NCBI RefSeq assembly: GCF_022179225.1
Contig: NZ_BPQL01000007.1
Location: 1 to 64,000 of the forward strand
Source of the DNA: Methylobacterium goesingense
Lineage (GTDB): Bacteria; Pseudomonadota; Alphaproteobacteria; Rhizobiales; Beijerinckiaceae
Direction of reading: 5' to 3'
DNA: 64,000 nt
Shown here: positions 18,863 through 29,180 of the stretch, piece after piece
Layout: each line of letters begins with the position of its first letter
Position numbering within the stretch: position 1 is the stretch's first letter
Notes under the pieces: model-generated
The model's input: the letters and a program-made list of their open reading frames with translations, nothing else
What the model was told of the DNA's origin: nothing
Database searches by the model: none
Position numbers and translations under genes: made by a program

Positions 18863-19603
18863 TCAGAGCGCGTGCTGTGCGCTCGCCTTCACGCGGGCCT
18901 CGGCGGCCGTGATCGCCTCCGGCGTGCCGACGTGGAGCCATTGTCCGTCGAGGCGCAGGCCGTGCAGGCGGCGGGCCGCGATGGCGCGGTCGAACAGGAG
19001 GTTGAGGGAGAACGCGCCCTCGGGGGTGTCGGCGAACAGGCCGGGCTTCAGGATGGCGACGCCCGCATAGATGAAGGGCGCCACCTCGCGCTCGCCGCGC
19101 CGCTCCAGCGCCCCTCCGGAATCCATGACGAAGTCGCCGCCGCCCTCGTAGCCGAGGCTGGTCGCCGTGGGGGCGACGAGGAGGAGGATGTCCATCGCCT
19201 CCGGGTCCCAGGCGGCGACGAGGCGGGCGAGATTGGAATCCGGCCCTTCGAGCCAGAAGGAATCGGCGTTGAAGACCACGAACGGCCCGTCGCCGAGGAG
19301 GGGGAGCGCTTTCTTCACGCCGCCGCCGGTCTCCAGCAGGGCGGCGCGCTCGTCGGAGATCACGATGTCCGGGGCGCTCCGGCGCTTGGCCACGTGCCCC
19401 TCGATGAGGTCGGCGAGGTAGTGCACGTTGACCACCGCCTGCGTGATGCCGCCCTCGGCGGCCCGGTCGAGGGCGTGGTCGAGGAGGGCGCGCCCGGCCA
19501 CCTCCACGAGGGGCTTGGGCACCGTCGCGGTGATGGGGCGCATGCGCTTGCCGAGGCCCGCCGCGAGGACGAAGGCGCGGGTGATGGGGAGGGTGTCGGA
19601 CAT
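18863..19603 (-). CDS. Nucleotidyltransferase, MurU-like (MurNAc-1-P uridylyltransferase)
   Basis: About 246 residues of sugar-phosphate nucleotidyltransferase fold. The N-terminal signature 'AFVLAAGLGKRMRPIT' followed by 'VPKPLVEVAGRALLDHAL' is the nucleotide-binding loop, and 'PFVVFNADSFW' holds the metal-binding Asp. MurU in Pseudomonas converts MurNAc-1-phosphate to UDP-MurNAc in cell-wall recycling, fed by the kinase AmgK. Here the gene follows a kinase of that type by about 80 bases on the same strand, supporting the MurU assignment, although the domain alone cannot exclude another sugar. The ATG at 19603 gives the normal N-terminus. Confidence 0.85.
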   Translation of the reverse strand: MSDTLPITRAFVLAAGLGKRMRPITATVPKPLVEVAGRALLDHALDRAAEGGITQAVVNVHYLADLIEGHVAKRRSAPDIVISDERAALLETGGGVKKALPLLGDGPFVVFNADSFWLEGPDSNLARLVAAWDPEAMDILLLVAPTATSLGYEGGGDFVMDSGGALERRGEREVAPFIYAGVAILKPGLFADTPEGAFSLNLLFDRAIAARRLHGLRLDGQWLHVGTPEAITAAEARVKASAQHAL

Positions 19604-19683
19604 ATCGGCTTCGTCTCGTCGGGAAGGTCTCGGGCGGGCGCGGGCTGCCATGCGGCGGCCCGCGCCGGGGTCTCGCGGGTCCT

Positions 19684-21270
19684 TCAGGCTCCCTCACCCG
19701 GCTCGGCCGCGGCCGGCTTCGGCACGAGATGCGGCAGGTTGGCCTCGTGCCAGAGGCGCAGATGCGTCAGGGCCGGATGGTTGAGGTTGCGCGCGAGGTA
19801 ACCCTCGATGCGCGGCAGGTGGGCGAGGTAGCCGGGCTTGCCGTCGCGGCGGTCGAGACGGGCGAAGATGCCGAGGATCTTGGTGGCGCGCTGGGCCGCC
19901 AGCACCGCGTAGGCCCGGGCGAAGGCGTGCATGTCGAAGTCGGGCTCGCGGGCCCGGCGCTCGCGCACGTAGAGGCCGAGCAGGCGCAGCTCGAATTCAG
20001 CGGAGGCATCCACCCGCGCGTCCTGCAGCAGCGAGGCGACGTCGTAGGCCGGGTGGCCGAGCACCGCGTCCTGGAAGTCGATGACGCCGATGCGCTCCAG
20101 CCCCTCCCGCTCGGGCAGCCAGATCAGGTTGGGTGAATGGTAGTCACGCAGGGTCCAGGTCGGGCGAGCCGGGGTGATGCTGTCGAGGACCTCGGCCCAG
20201 AGGGAGACGAACTCGGACCGGGCCGAACCCGGAAGTTCGGCGCCCCGGATCGCCGGGCAGTACCAGTCGGGCAGCAGCTCGGTCTCGAAGACCAGGGCCT
20301 CGAGGTCGTAGGGCGGCAGCACGTGGTCGATGCCGTCGGCCACGGGCAGAACGCCCGGCAGCTCGGTGGCGTGGAGCTTGGCCAGCAGGCGCACCGCCTC
20401 GGCGTAGCGCTCCGGCCGGGGGCCGGCCGCATCGACCACGGGTTCGGACCCGAGATCCTCGATGATGAGCAGGCCCTCGGCGAGGTCCTCGCCGTAGATG
20501 CGGGGGGCGGAGAAGCCGAGCGCCCGCAGGCCACGGTCGACGCCCACGAAGGCGTGCACGCTCTCGGCGAGCTTGACGATGGCGCTATAGGGGCGGCCGT
20601 TGCGCACCGGCGGCCCGTCGGCCCGGGGCGGCGAGATCATCAGGACGGCGCTCTTGCCGTCGGGCTTCACCAGGCGCTCGTAGGCCCGCGACGAGGCATC
20701 GCCCTGCATGGCGATGCGCGTCGCCTCGTCCCAGCCGCTGCGGACGAGGAGCACGCGCAGGGCCCGCGCCCGGCGTAGGCGCCCGGCCATGCCGCCGCTG
20801 CCGTCGATGCGGGCGAAGCGGGCGCCGTCGCCGAACTCGGCCCGCAGGGAGAGGTCGATGGACAGGATCGGCGCATCGCGGGGGCCGAGGCGCTCGGGCC
20901 ATTCGACCAGGGTGATGGCGGTCTCGGCCATCTCGTCGAAGCCGAGTTCGACGAGCTCGTCGGGGCTGCGCAGCCGGTAGAGGTCGGCATGCACGATGGC
21001 GCGGCCGTCGGCCGCCTCGTAGGGCTGGATCAGCGTGAAGGTCGGGCTCGGCACGTCGAGGGTCGGGTCCGCCGCGAGTTCGCGGATGAGCGCGCGCGCC
21101 AGCGTTGTCTTGCCACCGCCGAGACCGCCCGACAGGGCGACGATATCGCCGGCCACCAGGAACTCGGCGAGGAAGCGGCCGAGATCCTCGGTGGCGCTCT
21201 CGTCGGGGAGCATGATCTCCCAGGCCGATTTCACCTCACGCCGGGGCGTGTCGGCACCATCCTCGTTCAA
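19684..21270 (-). CDS. tsaE: Fusion of TsaE (tRNA t6A ATPase) with AmgK-like aminoglycoside phosphotransferase-family kinase
   Basis: About 528 residues with two enzymes in one chain. Residues ~20-165 are TsaE: 'IVALSGGLGGGKTTLARALI' (Walker A at 48-55), 'PSPTFTLIQPY', 'HADLYRLRSPDELVELGFDE' and 'TLVEWPERLG', the ATPase required for N6-threonylcarbamoyladenosine formation with TsaB/TsaD. Residues ~190-520 are a phosphotransferase of the AmgK type: 'GDASSRAYERL', catalytic 'LRDYHSPNLIWL' and metal-binding 'VIDFQDAVLGHPAYDVASLL', expected to phosphorylate MurNAc/GlcNAc at C1. The TTG at 21270 is taken as start because AGGAGGAG lies about 7 bases upstream; a GTG at 21309 is the alternative. The fusion is known in Hyphomicrobiales. 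Confidence 0.9.
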   Translation of the reverse strand: MNEDGADTPRREVKSAWEIMLPDESATEDLGRFLAEFLVAGDIVALSGGLGGGKTTLARALIRELAADPTLDVPSPTFTLIQPYEAADGRAIVHADLYRLRSPDELVELGFDEMAETAITLVEWPERLGPRDAPILSIDLSLRAEFGDGARFARIDGSGGMAGRLRRARALRVLLVRSGWDEATRIAMQGDASSRAYERLVKPDGKSAVLMISPPRADGPPVRNGRPYSAIVKLAESVHAFVGVDRGLRALGFSAPRIYGEDLAEGLLIIEDLGSEPVVDAAGPRPERYAEAVRLLAKLHATELPGVLPVADGIDHVLPPYDLEALVFETELLPDWYCPAIRGAELPGSARSEFVSLWAEVLDSITPARPTWTLRDYHSPNLIWLPEREGLERIGVIDFQDAVLGHPAYDVASLLQDARVDASAEFELRLLGLYVRERRAREPDFDMHAFARAYAVLAAQRATKILGIFARLDRRDGKPGYLAHLPRIEGYLARNLNHPALTHLRLWHEANLPHLVPKPAAAEPGEGA

Positions 21271-21405
21271 CGCCCAACTCCTCCTCGGCCGCGATCGGCG
21301 GGATCGCACGGATCCTCGCGTTCATAGCGGAGCATCCTTAACCAAATCGCGGACCCTGCCGAAGGCTCCCAAAGCGACGCAGGGGGGACCGGCCGCGGTA
21401 TCCAC

Positions 21406-23904
21406 CTACTCGGCGGCATCCTGATGGGCGGCCTTCTCGGAGATGGGGAAGGAGCAGGTGACGCGGGTGCCAACGCCGGGCTCGGAATCGAGGCTGACCC
21501 GGCCGCCATGCAGTTCCACGAAGGAGCGCACGATGGAGAGCCCGAGGCCGACGCCGCGATGGCGGGTGCCCAGCGTGTGGCTCTCGAACCGATCGAACAC
21601 CCGCGCGGCGACCTCGGGCGGCATGCCCTGGCCCTGGTCCACCACCGTGAGGGTGAGTTCGGAGGCGTCGCGCCGGACTTCGACCCGGACCTGCTGGCCG
21701 GGCGACGAGAAGCCGACGGCGTTCGACAGGAGGTTGAACAGGATCTGTCGCACGCGCTTGCCGTCGGCGACGAAAGTGCCGACGTCGTCGGGCACGTCGA
21801 GGTCGAGGGTGATGGCGGAATCGGCGAGCCGGTCCTCCAGCCCGCGCACCGCCGCGTCAACGGTGGCGCGGACGTCGACGACCTCGCGAGTCAGTTCGAG
21901 GGAGCCCGCGTCGATGGAAGCGAGGTCCAGGATGTCGTTGATCATCACGAGCAGCGCGCCCGACGAGCGCATGATGTGCCCGGAATACTCGCGCTGGCGC
22001 TCGTTGAGGGCGCCCACCGTCTCGTCGCCGAGAAGCTGGGTGAAGCCGATGATGTTGGTGAGCGGCGAGCGCAGCTCGTAGGAGACATGGTTCACGAAGG
22101 TGTCGCGCAGCTGCGAGGTGCGCTCCAGGGCATCGTTCTTGTCGGTCAGCGCCCGCTCCACGTTCACGCTGGCGGTGACGTCGATCAGGGTGAGCAGGGT
22201 CGCGCCCTCGGGCAGGGGCTGGGCGGCGCAGTCGAGCACGGTGCCGTCGACGATCTCCAGGCGGCAGGTCAGGCCGGCCCGGCTCTCCAGGCCCGTGATG
22301 GCGCCGCGGATGTCGATCCACGGATCCTCGTCGGGCGAGAGGGTCTGGCAGGCGGCGATGACCGCATCGACGCGCGGGCGCTCGCCCAGGGTCTCGGGGT
22401 CGAGGCGCCACAGGGTGGCGAAGGCGCGGTTGGCGAAGGTGAGCCGGCCATCGGCGCCGAACACCGCCACGGGCTCCTTGAGGGTGTCGAGGGTCTCGGC
22501 CTGAACCCGCATCAACGCGTTGTAGCGGGACTCGAGCTTCATGTTCTCCGACACGTCGTCGAACAGGTAGGTCAGGCCACCCTGCGGGTTGGGATCGGCG
22601 ACGACGCGGAGCGACCGCCCGTCGGGCAGGTACCACCAGGCCTCGTTGGCCTCCACGGCGCGGTAGGCGGCGAGCACGTCGGCCTTCCAGGACTTGAAGT
22701 CGGCCTGCTCGGGCAGCTTCCGGGCAGCGCGGAGCCGATCGAGAATCTCGCCGTCGAGGGGGCGGCCGTCGAGGAAGGCCTGATCGAGGCCCCAGAGCTG
22801 GCGGTAGGCGGCGTTGTGAAAGATCAGACGCTGGCGAGCATCGAACATCGCCACGGCGGTGGGGAGCTGGTCGAGGGTGCGGACGTTGGCGTCCATCTGG
22901 CGCTGGAGATCGGCGCGCACGCTCTCCAGCTCCGAGACGTCGACCGCGATGCCGACGCGGCCCGTCTCGATGGCGGTCTCGCTGACGTCGAGGGTCCGCC
23001 GCCCGCCGGCCACCACGGCGGAAAGCCTGTGGGCGGCCCGTCCGCCGGTGGCGAGACGCGCGCCCTCGTCCCGGGCGATGAGGTCGCGCGCCTGCCGGTC
23101 GAGGAGTTCGACGCCGCCCTCGAGGGCATGCTCGCGCGTGCCGGCCTCCACCGCCGCCACGTAGGCGAGATTCACCCAGGCGAGGACGCCGTCGCGGTTG
23201 CGGCGCCAGACCGGCTGGGGAATCGCGTCGAGCAGGCAGCTCAGGGCCGACAAGCCACGCTTGGCCTCGTAAAGGGTCAGCCGCAGGTCGATGAGTTCGC
23301 GCTTCTCGTCGGTGGTCTCGCGCAGGCGCAGCACGGCGCGGCCGGACAGGGCCTGCCCGTGGGCGTCGATGAAGCGCCCGTTCTGTGCGCGCAGGCTGAG
23401 GCGGAACCCGGTCCCGCGCGCCCGGAGGGTCTCGACGGCGCTGTTCAGGGCGTCGGCATCGACCGCGTGCAGCCAGGTCTCGAAGGCCAGGAAGGCCGAA
23501 TGGACATCGCCCGGCATCCGCTTGCCGTCGACCAGGCCGGTATCGCCCTCGACGGTCGGGGCGCCGCGTCCGGACCAGGTCACGAGGATCTGGCGCTCGG
23601 CGTTGAGCAGCATCTCGGCCCGGTCGTGGGCGCCGCGCAGCATCGCAAGCTCGCTCAGGAGGTCGCGCTCGCGCCGTGTCCAGCGGCTGCGCTCGCGCAT
23701 GTGCAGCAGGGCCACGATGGTCGCGAAGACCGTCAGCCCGATCAGGATCGCGAGACCCGCGGCGTTGTGGGTGTGCTGCCCGAAGCCCGCCGCGACGGCG
23801 CTGGCGTCCAGGCCCGCCGCGATCGCGTGCGCCGGGTGCGCGTTTACAGCGACGACGAGAGAGCCGACGCACACGAGCGCGCGCGCCGTTCGATCGACCC
23901 TCAT
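21406..23904 (-). CDS. Membrane-anchored PAS-domain sensor histidine kinase
   Basis: About 832 residues. Two hydrophobic segments near the N-terminus ('ALVCVGSLVVAVNAHPAHAI' and 'AGLAILIGLTVFATIVALLHM') are followed by a coiled region, several PAS-like domains ('LLDAIPQPVWRRNRDGVLAW', 'LDQLPTAVAMFDARQRLIFH', 'LKEPVAVFGADGRLTFANRA'), then HisKA with 'FVNHVSYELRSPLTNIIGF' (His606) and HATPase_c with 'QILFNLLSNAVGFS', 'VVDQGQGM' and 'GVGLGLSIVRSFVELHGG'. GGAGG 10 bases before the ATG at 23904 supports this start. The gene precedes tsaE-amgK in the same order in many alphaproteobacteria; the cognate response regulator is not adjacent and the signal is unknown. Confidence 0.9.
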   Translation of the reverse strand: MRVDRTARALVCVGSLVVAVNAHPAHAIAAGLDASAVAAGFGQHTHNAAGLAILIGLTVFATIVALLHMRERSRWTRRERDLLSELAMLRGAHDRAEMLLNAERQILVTWSGRGAPTVEGDTGLVDGKRMPGDVHSAFLAFETWLHAVDADALNSAVETLRARGTGFRLSLRAQNGRFIDAHGQALSGRAVLRLRETTDEKRELIDLRLTLYEAKRGLSALSCLLDAIPQPVWRRNRDGVLAWVNLAYVAAVEAGTREHALEGGVELLDRQARDLIARDEGARLATGGRAAHRLSAVVAGGRRTLDVSETAIETGRVGIAVDVSELESVRADLQRQMDANVRTLDQLPTAVAMFDARQRLIFHNAAYRQLWGLDQAFLDGRPLDGEILDRLRAARKLPEQADFKSWKADVLAAYRAVEANEAWWYLPDGRSLRVVADPNPQGGLTYLFDDVSENMKLESRYNALMRVQAETLDTLKEPVAVFGADGRLTFANRAFATLWRLDPETLGERPRVDAVIAACQTLSPDEDPWIDIRGAITGLESRAGLTCRLEIVDGTVLDCAAQPLPEGATLLTLIDVTASVNVERALTDKNDALERTSQLRDTFVNHVSYELRSPLTNIIGFTQLLGDETVGALNERQREYSGHIMRSSGALLVMINDILDLASIDAGSLELTREVVDVRATVDAAVRGLEDRLADSAITLDLDVPDDVGTFVADGKRVRQILFNLLSNAVGFSSPGQQVRVEVRRDASELTLTVVDQGQGMPPEVAARVFDRFESHTLGTRHRGVGLGLSIVRSFVELHGGRVSLDSEPGVGTRVTCSFPISEKAAHQDAAE

Positions 23905-24192
23905 GATCCGTCCCGCCTCCACGAATCTTCGATGAGGCGCCAAAACGCGCCCTTCCCGCATCCGCCCGAAGGCCGGGTGCGAGCCACTCCATCTGAGGAA
24001 TCCGCCCACACTAGCGCGACGGGGAATCGTGGCGGAAGAGGGTTAAGCTTAACTTTAAACCCTCCGGACGCGATCGGCCGCGAGGGGGCGCAGAAAAGCC
24101 ACACTGGCCAACGGCTCGCGAGGGTCCTGGCGCGGGAGTCGGGATCCAGACAGGCCCGGATCCGGAAGATCCCGGAACGGAGTCCGGACACG

Positions 24193-24219
24193 AAAAAGCC
24201 CGGCACGGAGGCCGGGCTT
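24193..24219 (-). terminator. Rho-independent terminator of ahcY
   Basis: On the minus strand AAGCCCGGC-(6-base loop)-GCCGGGCTT is followed by a T-run (TTTTT), about 50 bases beyond the ahcY stop: a textbook intrinsic terminator. Confidence 0.9.
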
Positions 24220-24269
24220 CGATCGTCGATGGCGGTCGTGCGACGCCCCGGGAGGGGCGTCGGCCGGCC

Positions 24270-25670
<1,401 letters not shown>

Positions 25671-25690
25671 TGCGTGTTCGCTCCGTATCT

Positions 25691-25735
25691 CGTTGCGTGT
25701 CGGCGAGGGCTATAGCAGGGCCGCCCCCGGGAAGC
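25691..25735 (-). promoter_or_regulatory. Possible sigma70-type promoter of ahcY
   Basis: On the minus strand TTGCTT, 17 bases, then TATAGC lies roughly 35-60 bases before the ahcY start. Match to the consensus is moderate and no transcript data are available; assigned only because spacing and position are right. Confidence 0.35.
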
Positions 25736-25744
25736 AATCAAGAT

Positions 25745-25760
25745 ATAAAGATGTCTTTAT
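25745..25760. promoter_or_regulatory. Perfect palindrome upstream of ahcY (candidate operator)
   Basis: ATAAAGA-TG-TCTTTAT is an uninterrupted dyad in an AT-rich patch about 75-90 bases before the ahcY start, next to the proposed promoter. Methionine-cycle genes in Proteobacteria can be controlled by the ArsR-family SAH-responsive repressor SahR; whether this is its site is inference from position only. Confidence 0.5.
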
Positions 25761-25841
25761 GCGAAGGATTCCAGCCTGCGTCGGTCGAGCCGGACCGGCA
25801 CCGCTCCCCAGGGCATGCGGCGCCAGTCCCGGAGATCGGCC

Positions 25842-27458
25842 TCACGTTTCGTCGCGCAATTGCCGTCGGATGATCTTGCCCGTTGTCGTCATCGGCAGGC
25901 TGTCCCGGAAGGCGATCTCGCGCGGGTACTCGTGCGCGGAGAGGCGCGTGCGCACGAAGGCCTGGATCTCGGCGGCGAGTGCGTCGGAGGCGACGTAGCC
26001 TTCGCGCAGGACTAGAAAGGCCTTGACGATCTCGGTGCGCAAGGGATCCGGCTTTCCCACGGCGGCGGCCAGCGCCACCGCCGGATGCGAACCGAGGCAA
26101 TCCTCGATCTCGGTGGGGCCGATCCGGTAGGCCGCCGAGGTGATGAGGTCGTCCTCGCGCCCGACGAAGTGGATGTAGCCGTCCGCGTCGCGCCGGGCGG
26201 TGTCGCCGGTGAGCATCCAGTCGCCGGAGAACTTCTTCTCCGTCGCCTCGGGCTGATTCCAGTAGCGCAGGAACATCACCGGGTCGGGTCGCGCGACGGC
26301 GATCTCGCCGGGCTCGTCGATGCCGGCCTCGGTGCCGTCGGCGCGCAGGATCGCGACGCGATGCCCGGGCACCGGGCGCCCCGTGGAGCCGGCCCGCGCC
26401 ACCCCGGCCGCCGTGCAGGCGGCCAGCACGAGGTTGCACTCGGTCTGGCCGTAGGCCTCGCCGATGGTCAGCCCGAGTACGCGGCGCGCCCAGTCGAAGG
26501 TCTCGGGGCCCAGCGCCTCGCCGGCGGAGGCGATGTTGCGCAGGCCCGCCAGATCGAAGCGTCCGCGCGGGTCGGAGACGCCGCGCAGCATCCGGAGGGC
26601 CGTGGGTGGCAGGAACGCGGTGGTGATCGCCCGCTCCGCGATGAGCCGGAACGCCGCCTCGGGCTCGAACCGGAAACCAGGGCAGGCCACCACCGGCACG
26701 CCGAGATGCAGGCTCGGCAAGGTCGCGTTGAGGAGGCCGCCGGCCCAGGCCCAGTCCGAGGGCGTCCACATCCGGTCGCCGGGCCGAGGCGGGAAGTCGT
26801 GCATCATGAGGAAGCCGGGCAAGTGCCCGAGCAGCACCCGGTGCGCGTGCAGCGCGCCCTTGGCCGGCCCGGTGGTGCCGGAGGTGTAGATCATCAAGGC
26901 CGGATCGTCGGCCCGGGTGTCGACGGCGCTGAAGCCCTCCGGGGCATCGGCCATCAGGGCCTCGGCATCGACCGCCCCGTCGCAGGCGCCGTCCGTGCGG
27001 ATGACGAGGGCGAGGTCGGGCAGGTCGGCCCGGATGGCTTCGAGCTTCTCGAACCCCGCCGCGTCGGTGACGAGCACCCGCGCGCCGGCATCCTTCAGCC
27101 GGTAGCGCAGGGCATCGGGCCCGAACAGGCCGGCGAGCGGTAGGGCGATCGCCCCGAGCTTGTAGGCGGCGCAATGGGCGACCACCACGGCGGCCGATTG
27201 CGGGAGCAGCACACCGATCCGGTCGCCGGGGCCGATGCCGCGCGCCCGCAGGCCCGCCGCGAAGCGGTCGGAGCGCGCGCGCAACTGTCCGAATGTCGTC
27301 TCCGTGACCGTCGCGCCCACCACCTCCTGGATCGCGACGCGGTCGGGCGCGCGCGCGGCCCAGCGGTCGCAGACATCGACGCCGATGTTGTAGCGCTCGG
27401 GGATGTCCCAGGTGAAACCGGAGACGAGCCCGGCATAGTCGGCGGCAGGCTTCAGCAC
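25842..27458 (-). CDS. AMP-dependent acyl-CoA synthetase
   Basis: A 538-residue member of the ANL adenylate-forming superfamily. Motif A3 'YTSGTTGPAKG' is at residues 191-201, 'GEAYGQTECNLVLAAC' is the A5 region, 'DWMLTGDTARRDADGYIHFVGREDDLI' spans A7-A8, and 'YPREIAFRDSLPMTTTGKIIRRQLR' contains the A10 lysine. It should activate a carboxylic acid to acyl-AMP and then acyl-CoA; the overall layout resembles medium-chain or benzoate/acetate-like ligases, but the substrate is not clear. It begins 10 bases after the stop of the nitroreductase-like gene on the same strand, suggesting an operon. Confidence 0.9.
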   Translation of the reverse strand: MLKPAADYAGLVSGFTWDIPERYNIGVDVCDRWAARAPDRVAIQEVVGATVTETTFGQLRARSDRFAAGLRARGIGPGDRIGVLLPQSAAVVVAHCAAYKLGAIALPLAGLFGPDALRYRLKDAGARVLVTDAAGFEKLEAIRADLPDLALVIRTDGACDGAVDAEALMADAPEGFSAVDTRADDPALMIYTSGTTGPAKGALHAHRVLLGHLPGFLMMHDFPPRPGDRMWTPSDWAWAGGLLNATLPSLHLGVPVVACPGFRFEPEAAFRLIAERAITTAFLPPTALRMLRGVSDPRGRFDLAGLRNIASAGEALGPETFDWARRVLGLTIGEAYGQTECNLVLAACTAAGVARAGSTGRPVPGHRVAILRADGTEAGIDEPGEIAVARPDPVMFLRYWNQPEATEKKFSGDWMLTGDTARRDADGYIHFVGREDDLITSAAYRIGPTEIEDCLGSHPAVALAAAVGKPDPLRTEIVKAFLVLREGYVASDALAAEIQAFVRTRLSAHEYPREIAFRDSLPMTTTGKIIRRQLRDET

Positions 27459-27468
27459 GGCGGCGGAC

Positions 27469-28068
27469 TCAGGCCTCTCGGGCCTTGAAGGCGCCCGCGA
27501 ACGCGAAGTCCGTGATCGGCCGGCGCCCGTTCGGCACTTCCTTGGCGCGCTGCTCCTCGGTGAGGTCGGCGGGGTCCGCCGCGCGCCCGACCGCGTAGGC
27601 GGCCTCGACCTGGTGGTCCGCCGGCACGTTGAGCAGCGAGACGGCGCGCTCCTTGTCGAAGCCGCCCATGCCGTGCACGTGCCAGCCCTGGCGGATCGCC
27701 TGGAGCTGGAAATTGGCGGACGCGGCGCCGGTATCCAGGGAGTGGCTCGCCGAGGGCTTCAGGCCGTCGCCGGTCTTCATCAGCTTGCTGGAGACGAGGA
27801 TGACCAGGGCACCGGCGCCCTCCGCCCATTTGCGGTTCCCCGGCACCAGCAGATCGAGGAACGGCAGCCAGTCGGGCGTGTCGCGCACGGCGTAGACGAA
27901 GCGCCAGGGCTGGGAATTGTATGAAGACGGCGCCCAGCGCGCGGCCTCGAACATACGCAGCAGTTCCGATTCCGGAACTGCCTCGCCGGTGAAGGCGCGG
28001 GGGGACCAGCGCTCGATGAAGAGCGGGTCGATGGCGTGGTCGGGCCGGCGCGGATTCTGGGTGGTCAA
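27469..28068 (-). CDS. Nitroreductase-family flavoprotein
   Basis: About 199 residues of FMN-dependent nitroreductase fold. 'IERWSPRAFTGEAVPE' and 'LRMFEAARWAPSSYNSQPWRFVYA' are the N-terminal FMN-binding signatures; 'GAASANFQLQAIRQGWHVHGMGGFD' is the second flavin-binding stretch. NAD(P)H-dependent reduction of nitro- or quinone-type compounds is expected, the natural substrate unknown. A TTG at 28068 is chosen as start because AGGAG lies 7 bases before it and the following 'TTQNPRRPDHAIDPLF' matches the normal length; upstream in-frame sequence is unrelated to the family. Probably transcribed with the acyl-CoA synthetase. Confidence 0.88.
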   Translation of the reverse strand: MTTQNPRRPDHAIDPLFIERWSPRAFTGEAVPESELLRMFEAARWAPSSYNSQPWRFVYAVRDTPDWLPFLDLLVPGNRKWAEGAGALVILVSSKLMKTGDGLKPSASHSLDTGAASANFQLQAIRQGWHVHGMGGFDKERAVSLLNVPADHQVEAAYAVGRAADPADLTEEQRAKEVPNGRRPITDFAFAGAFKAREA

Positions 28069-28272
28069 GTAGAAGCTCCTGGGCGAGGTTCGCGGGACAC
28101 GGCACCGTTTCCCCGGCCCGTCATCCGCCAGCGAAGGCCGTACCCCTCTCGGGGTATGCCGCGCGATCGCCCAGCCATGCACGAGGTTGTGCCGGCGAGG
28201 CAATCGGCCATTCGACCCAGGCCATTCAGCCCGATGGACGGCGATCCGGACGGCGAACCGCCCGGCGGCCGC

Positions 28273-28512
28273 TCAATCGACGACCTTGGCGGTCGGGCGA
28301 TCGTTGCCCTGGGCCGTCTCGTCGTGCCATGCGCCCTTGCCGTCCTGGTAGCGGATCGGCTCGGTGGAGCCCGGAACCTGCTGCTCGGCCGCCGCCGCCT
28401 GCGCGGCCTGGAGGGCCTCGTCGTGGCTCGGGAACGTCTCGGAGAAGACGTCGTCGACCTTGTAGGCGTAGCCGCCGTCGTGCTCGACGATGCGATAGGT
28501 GACCTCGGTCAT
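28273..28512 (-). CDS. DUF2188-like small protein
   Basis: A 79-residue protein with 'TYRIVEHDGGYAYKVDDVFSETFPSHDEALQAAQAAA', the pattern of DUF2188: a short beta-hairpin reading a 'HDGGW/YAYK' motif followed by 'F.SHDEALQAA', and then an acidic tail. AAGGA about 7 bases before the ATG at 28512 favours it over the upstream GTG. It is abundant in rhizobial genomes, often near stress genes; the role is unknown. The 75-residue gene upstream is on the same strand and about 70 bases away. Confidence 0.75.
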   Translation of the reverse strand: MTEVTYRIVEHDGGYAYKVDDVFSETFPSHDEALQAAQAAAAEQQVPGSTEPIRYQDGKGAWHDETAQGNDRPTAKVVD

Positions 28513-28581
28513 GGTGCCGTCCTTCACTCAGAGCTTGAACCTGTGGGAGGGCGAACCCGGCGCGGTTCGGGAGGTTCCCGC

Positions 28582-28809
28582 TCAATGCCGCGTCGGCGGG
28601 GCCCAGGCGAGGTTGGCGACGGCCGCCTCGCAACCCGCGACCAGCGATCCGCGCACGTCCCCGGGATCGTAGCCCGGCCCGTCGGGGAAGCCGACCACGT
28701 GCACCGTCGGGCTGCCCTCCTGGCGAATCCGGGCGAGCCAGCCCTCAGGCGCGCGCTCGAAGGCGACCTCATAAGCGGCGCCCGCTTGCTCGAAACGATG
28801 AGGTTCCAT
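28582..28809 (-). CDS. Hypothetical small protein
   Basis: A 75-residue soluble protein, 'MEPHRFEQAGAAYEVAFERA' at the N-terminus and 'VVGFPDGPGYDPGDVRGSLVAGCEAAVANL' at the C-terminus. Composition (moderately acidic, no signal peptide, one Cys) is ordinary for a real gene. I do not recognise a family. The ATG at 28809 starts the only coherent part of the open frame, which continues upstream through Arg-rich sequence antisense to the next gene. Confidence 0.55.
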   Translation of the reverse strand: MEPHRFEQAGAAYEVAFERAPEGWLARIRQEGSPTVHVVGFPDGPGYDPGDVRGSLVAGCEAAVANLAWAPPTRH

Positions 28810-28909
28810 GATCCGTCTCCCGGGCGCTCGCTGCGGCGCCTCGCCGGATGTGGGGCGTTGGGGTATCGGAGCGAAAGCCCCGTCCCGTCGATCCCCGCGC
28901 AGGAACCGC

Positions 28910-29176
28910 ATGCCACCGAACCGCCCCACCCGTCCCATTCCGAGCGCCTTCGTCCTCGGCCCCTTCGCCTTCGGCCTCTTCGCCTCGAGTCTATTGGCAG
29001 TCGGTCCGGCCCGCGCGGAGTTCAGCCTTTTCGGCAGCGCCGAGCGCACGCCCGCCAATCCGTTCGCGTCGAACTACGCCTCGCCGCCGGTGCGCGGTTC
29101 GGCCGAGCGTCCCCGCCGCGTCCGGCGGAACGCGCCGGCCGAGGCGCCGAGGCCGCCGCGCGACATTTCCCGCTGA
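28910..29176 (+). CDS. Small secreted protein with signal peptide
   Basis: An 88-residue protein with an N-terminal signal: 'PSAFVLGPFAFGLFASSLLAVGPARA' and a plausible AXA cleavage site. The mature part is short, Arg/Pro-rich ('ERPRRVRRNAPAEAPRPPRDI'). AGGA precedes the ATG. Such short basic secreted proteins are frequent in Methylobacterium-like genomes without known function. It diverges from the 75-residue hypothetical gene. Confidence 0.6.
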   Translation: MPPNRPTRPIPSAFVLGPFAFGLFASSLLAVGPARAEFSLFGSAERTPANPFASNYASPPVRGSAERPRRVRRNAPAEAPRPPRDISR

Positions 29177-29180
29177 GGTC

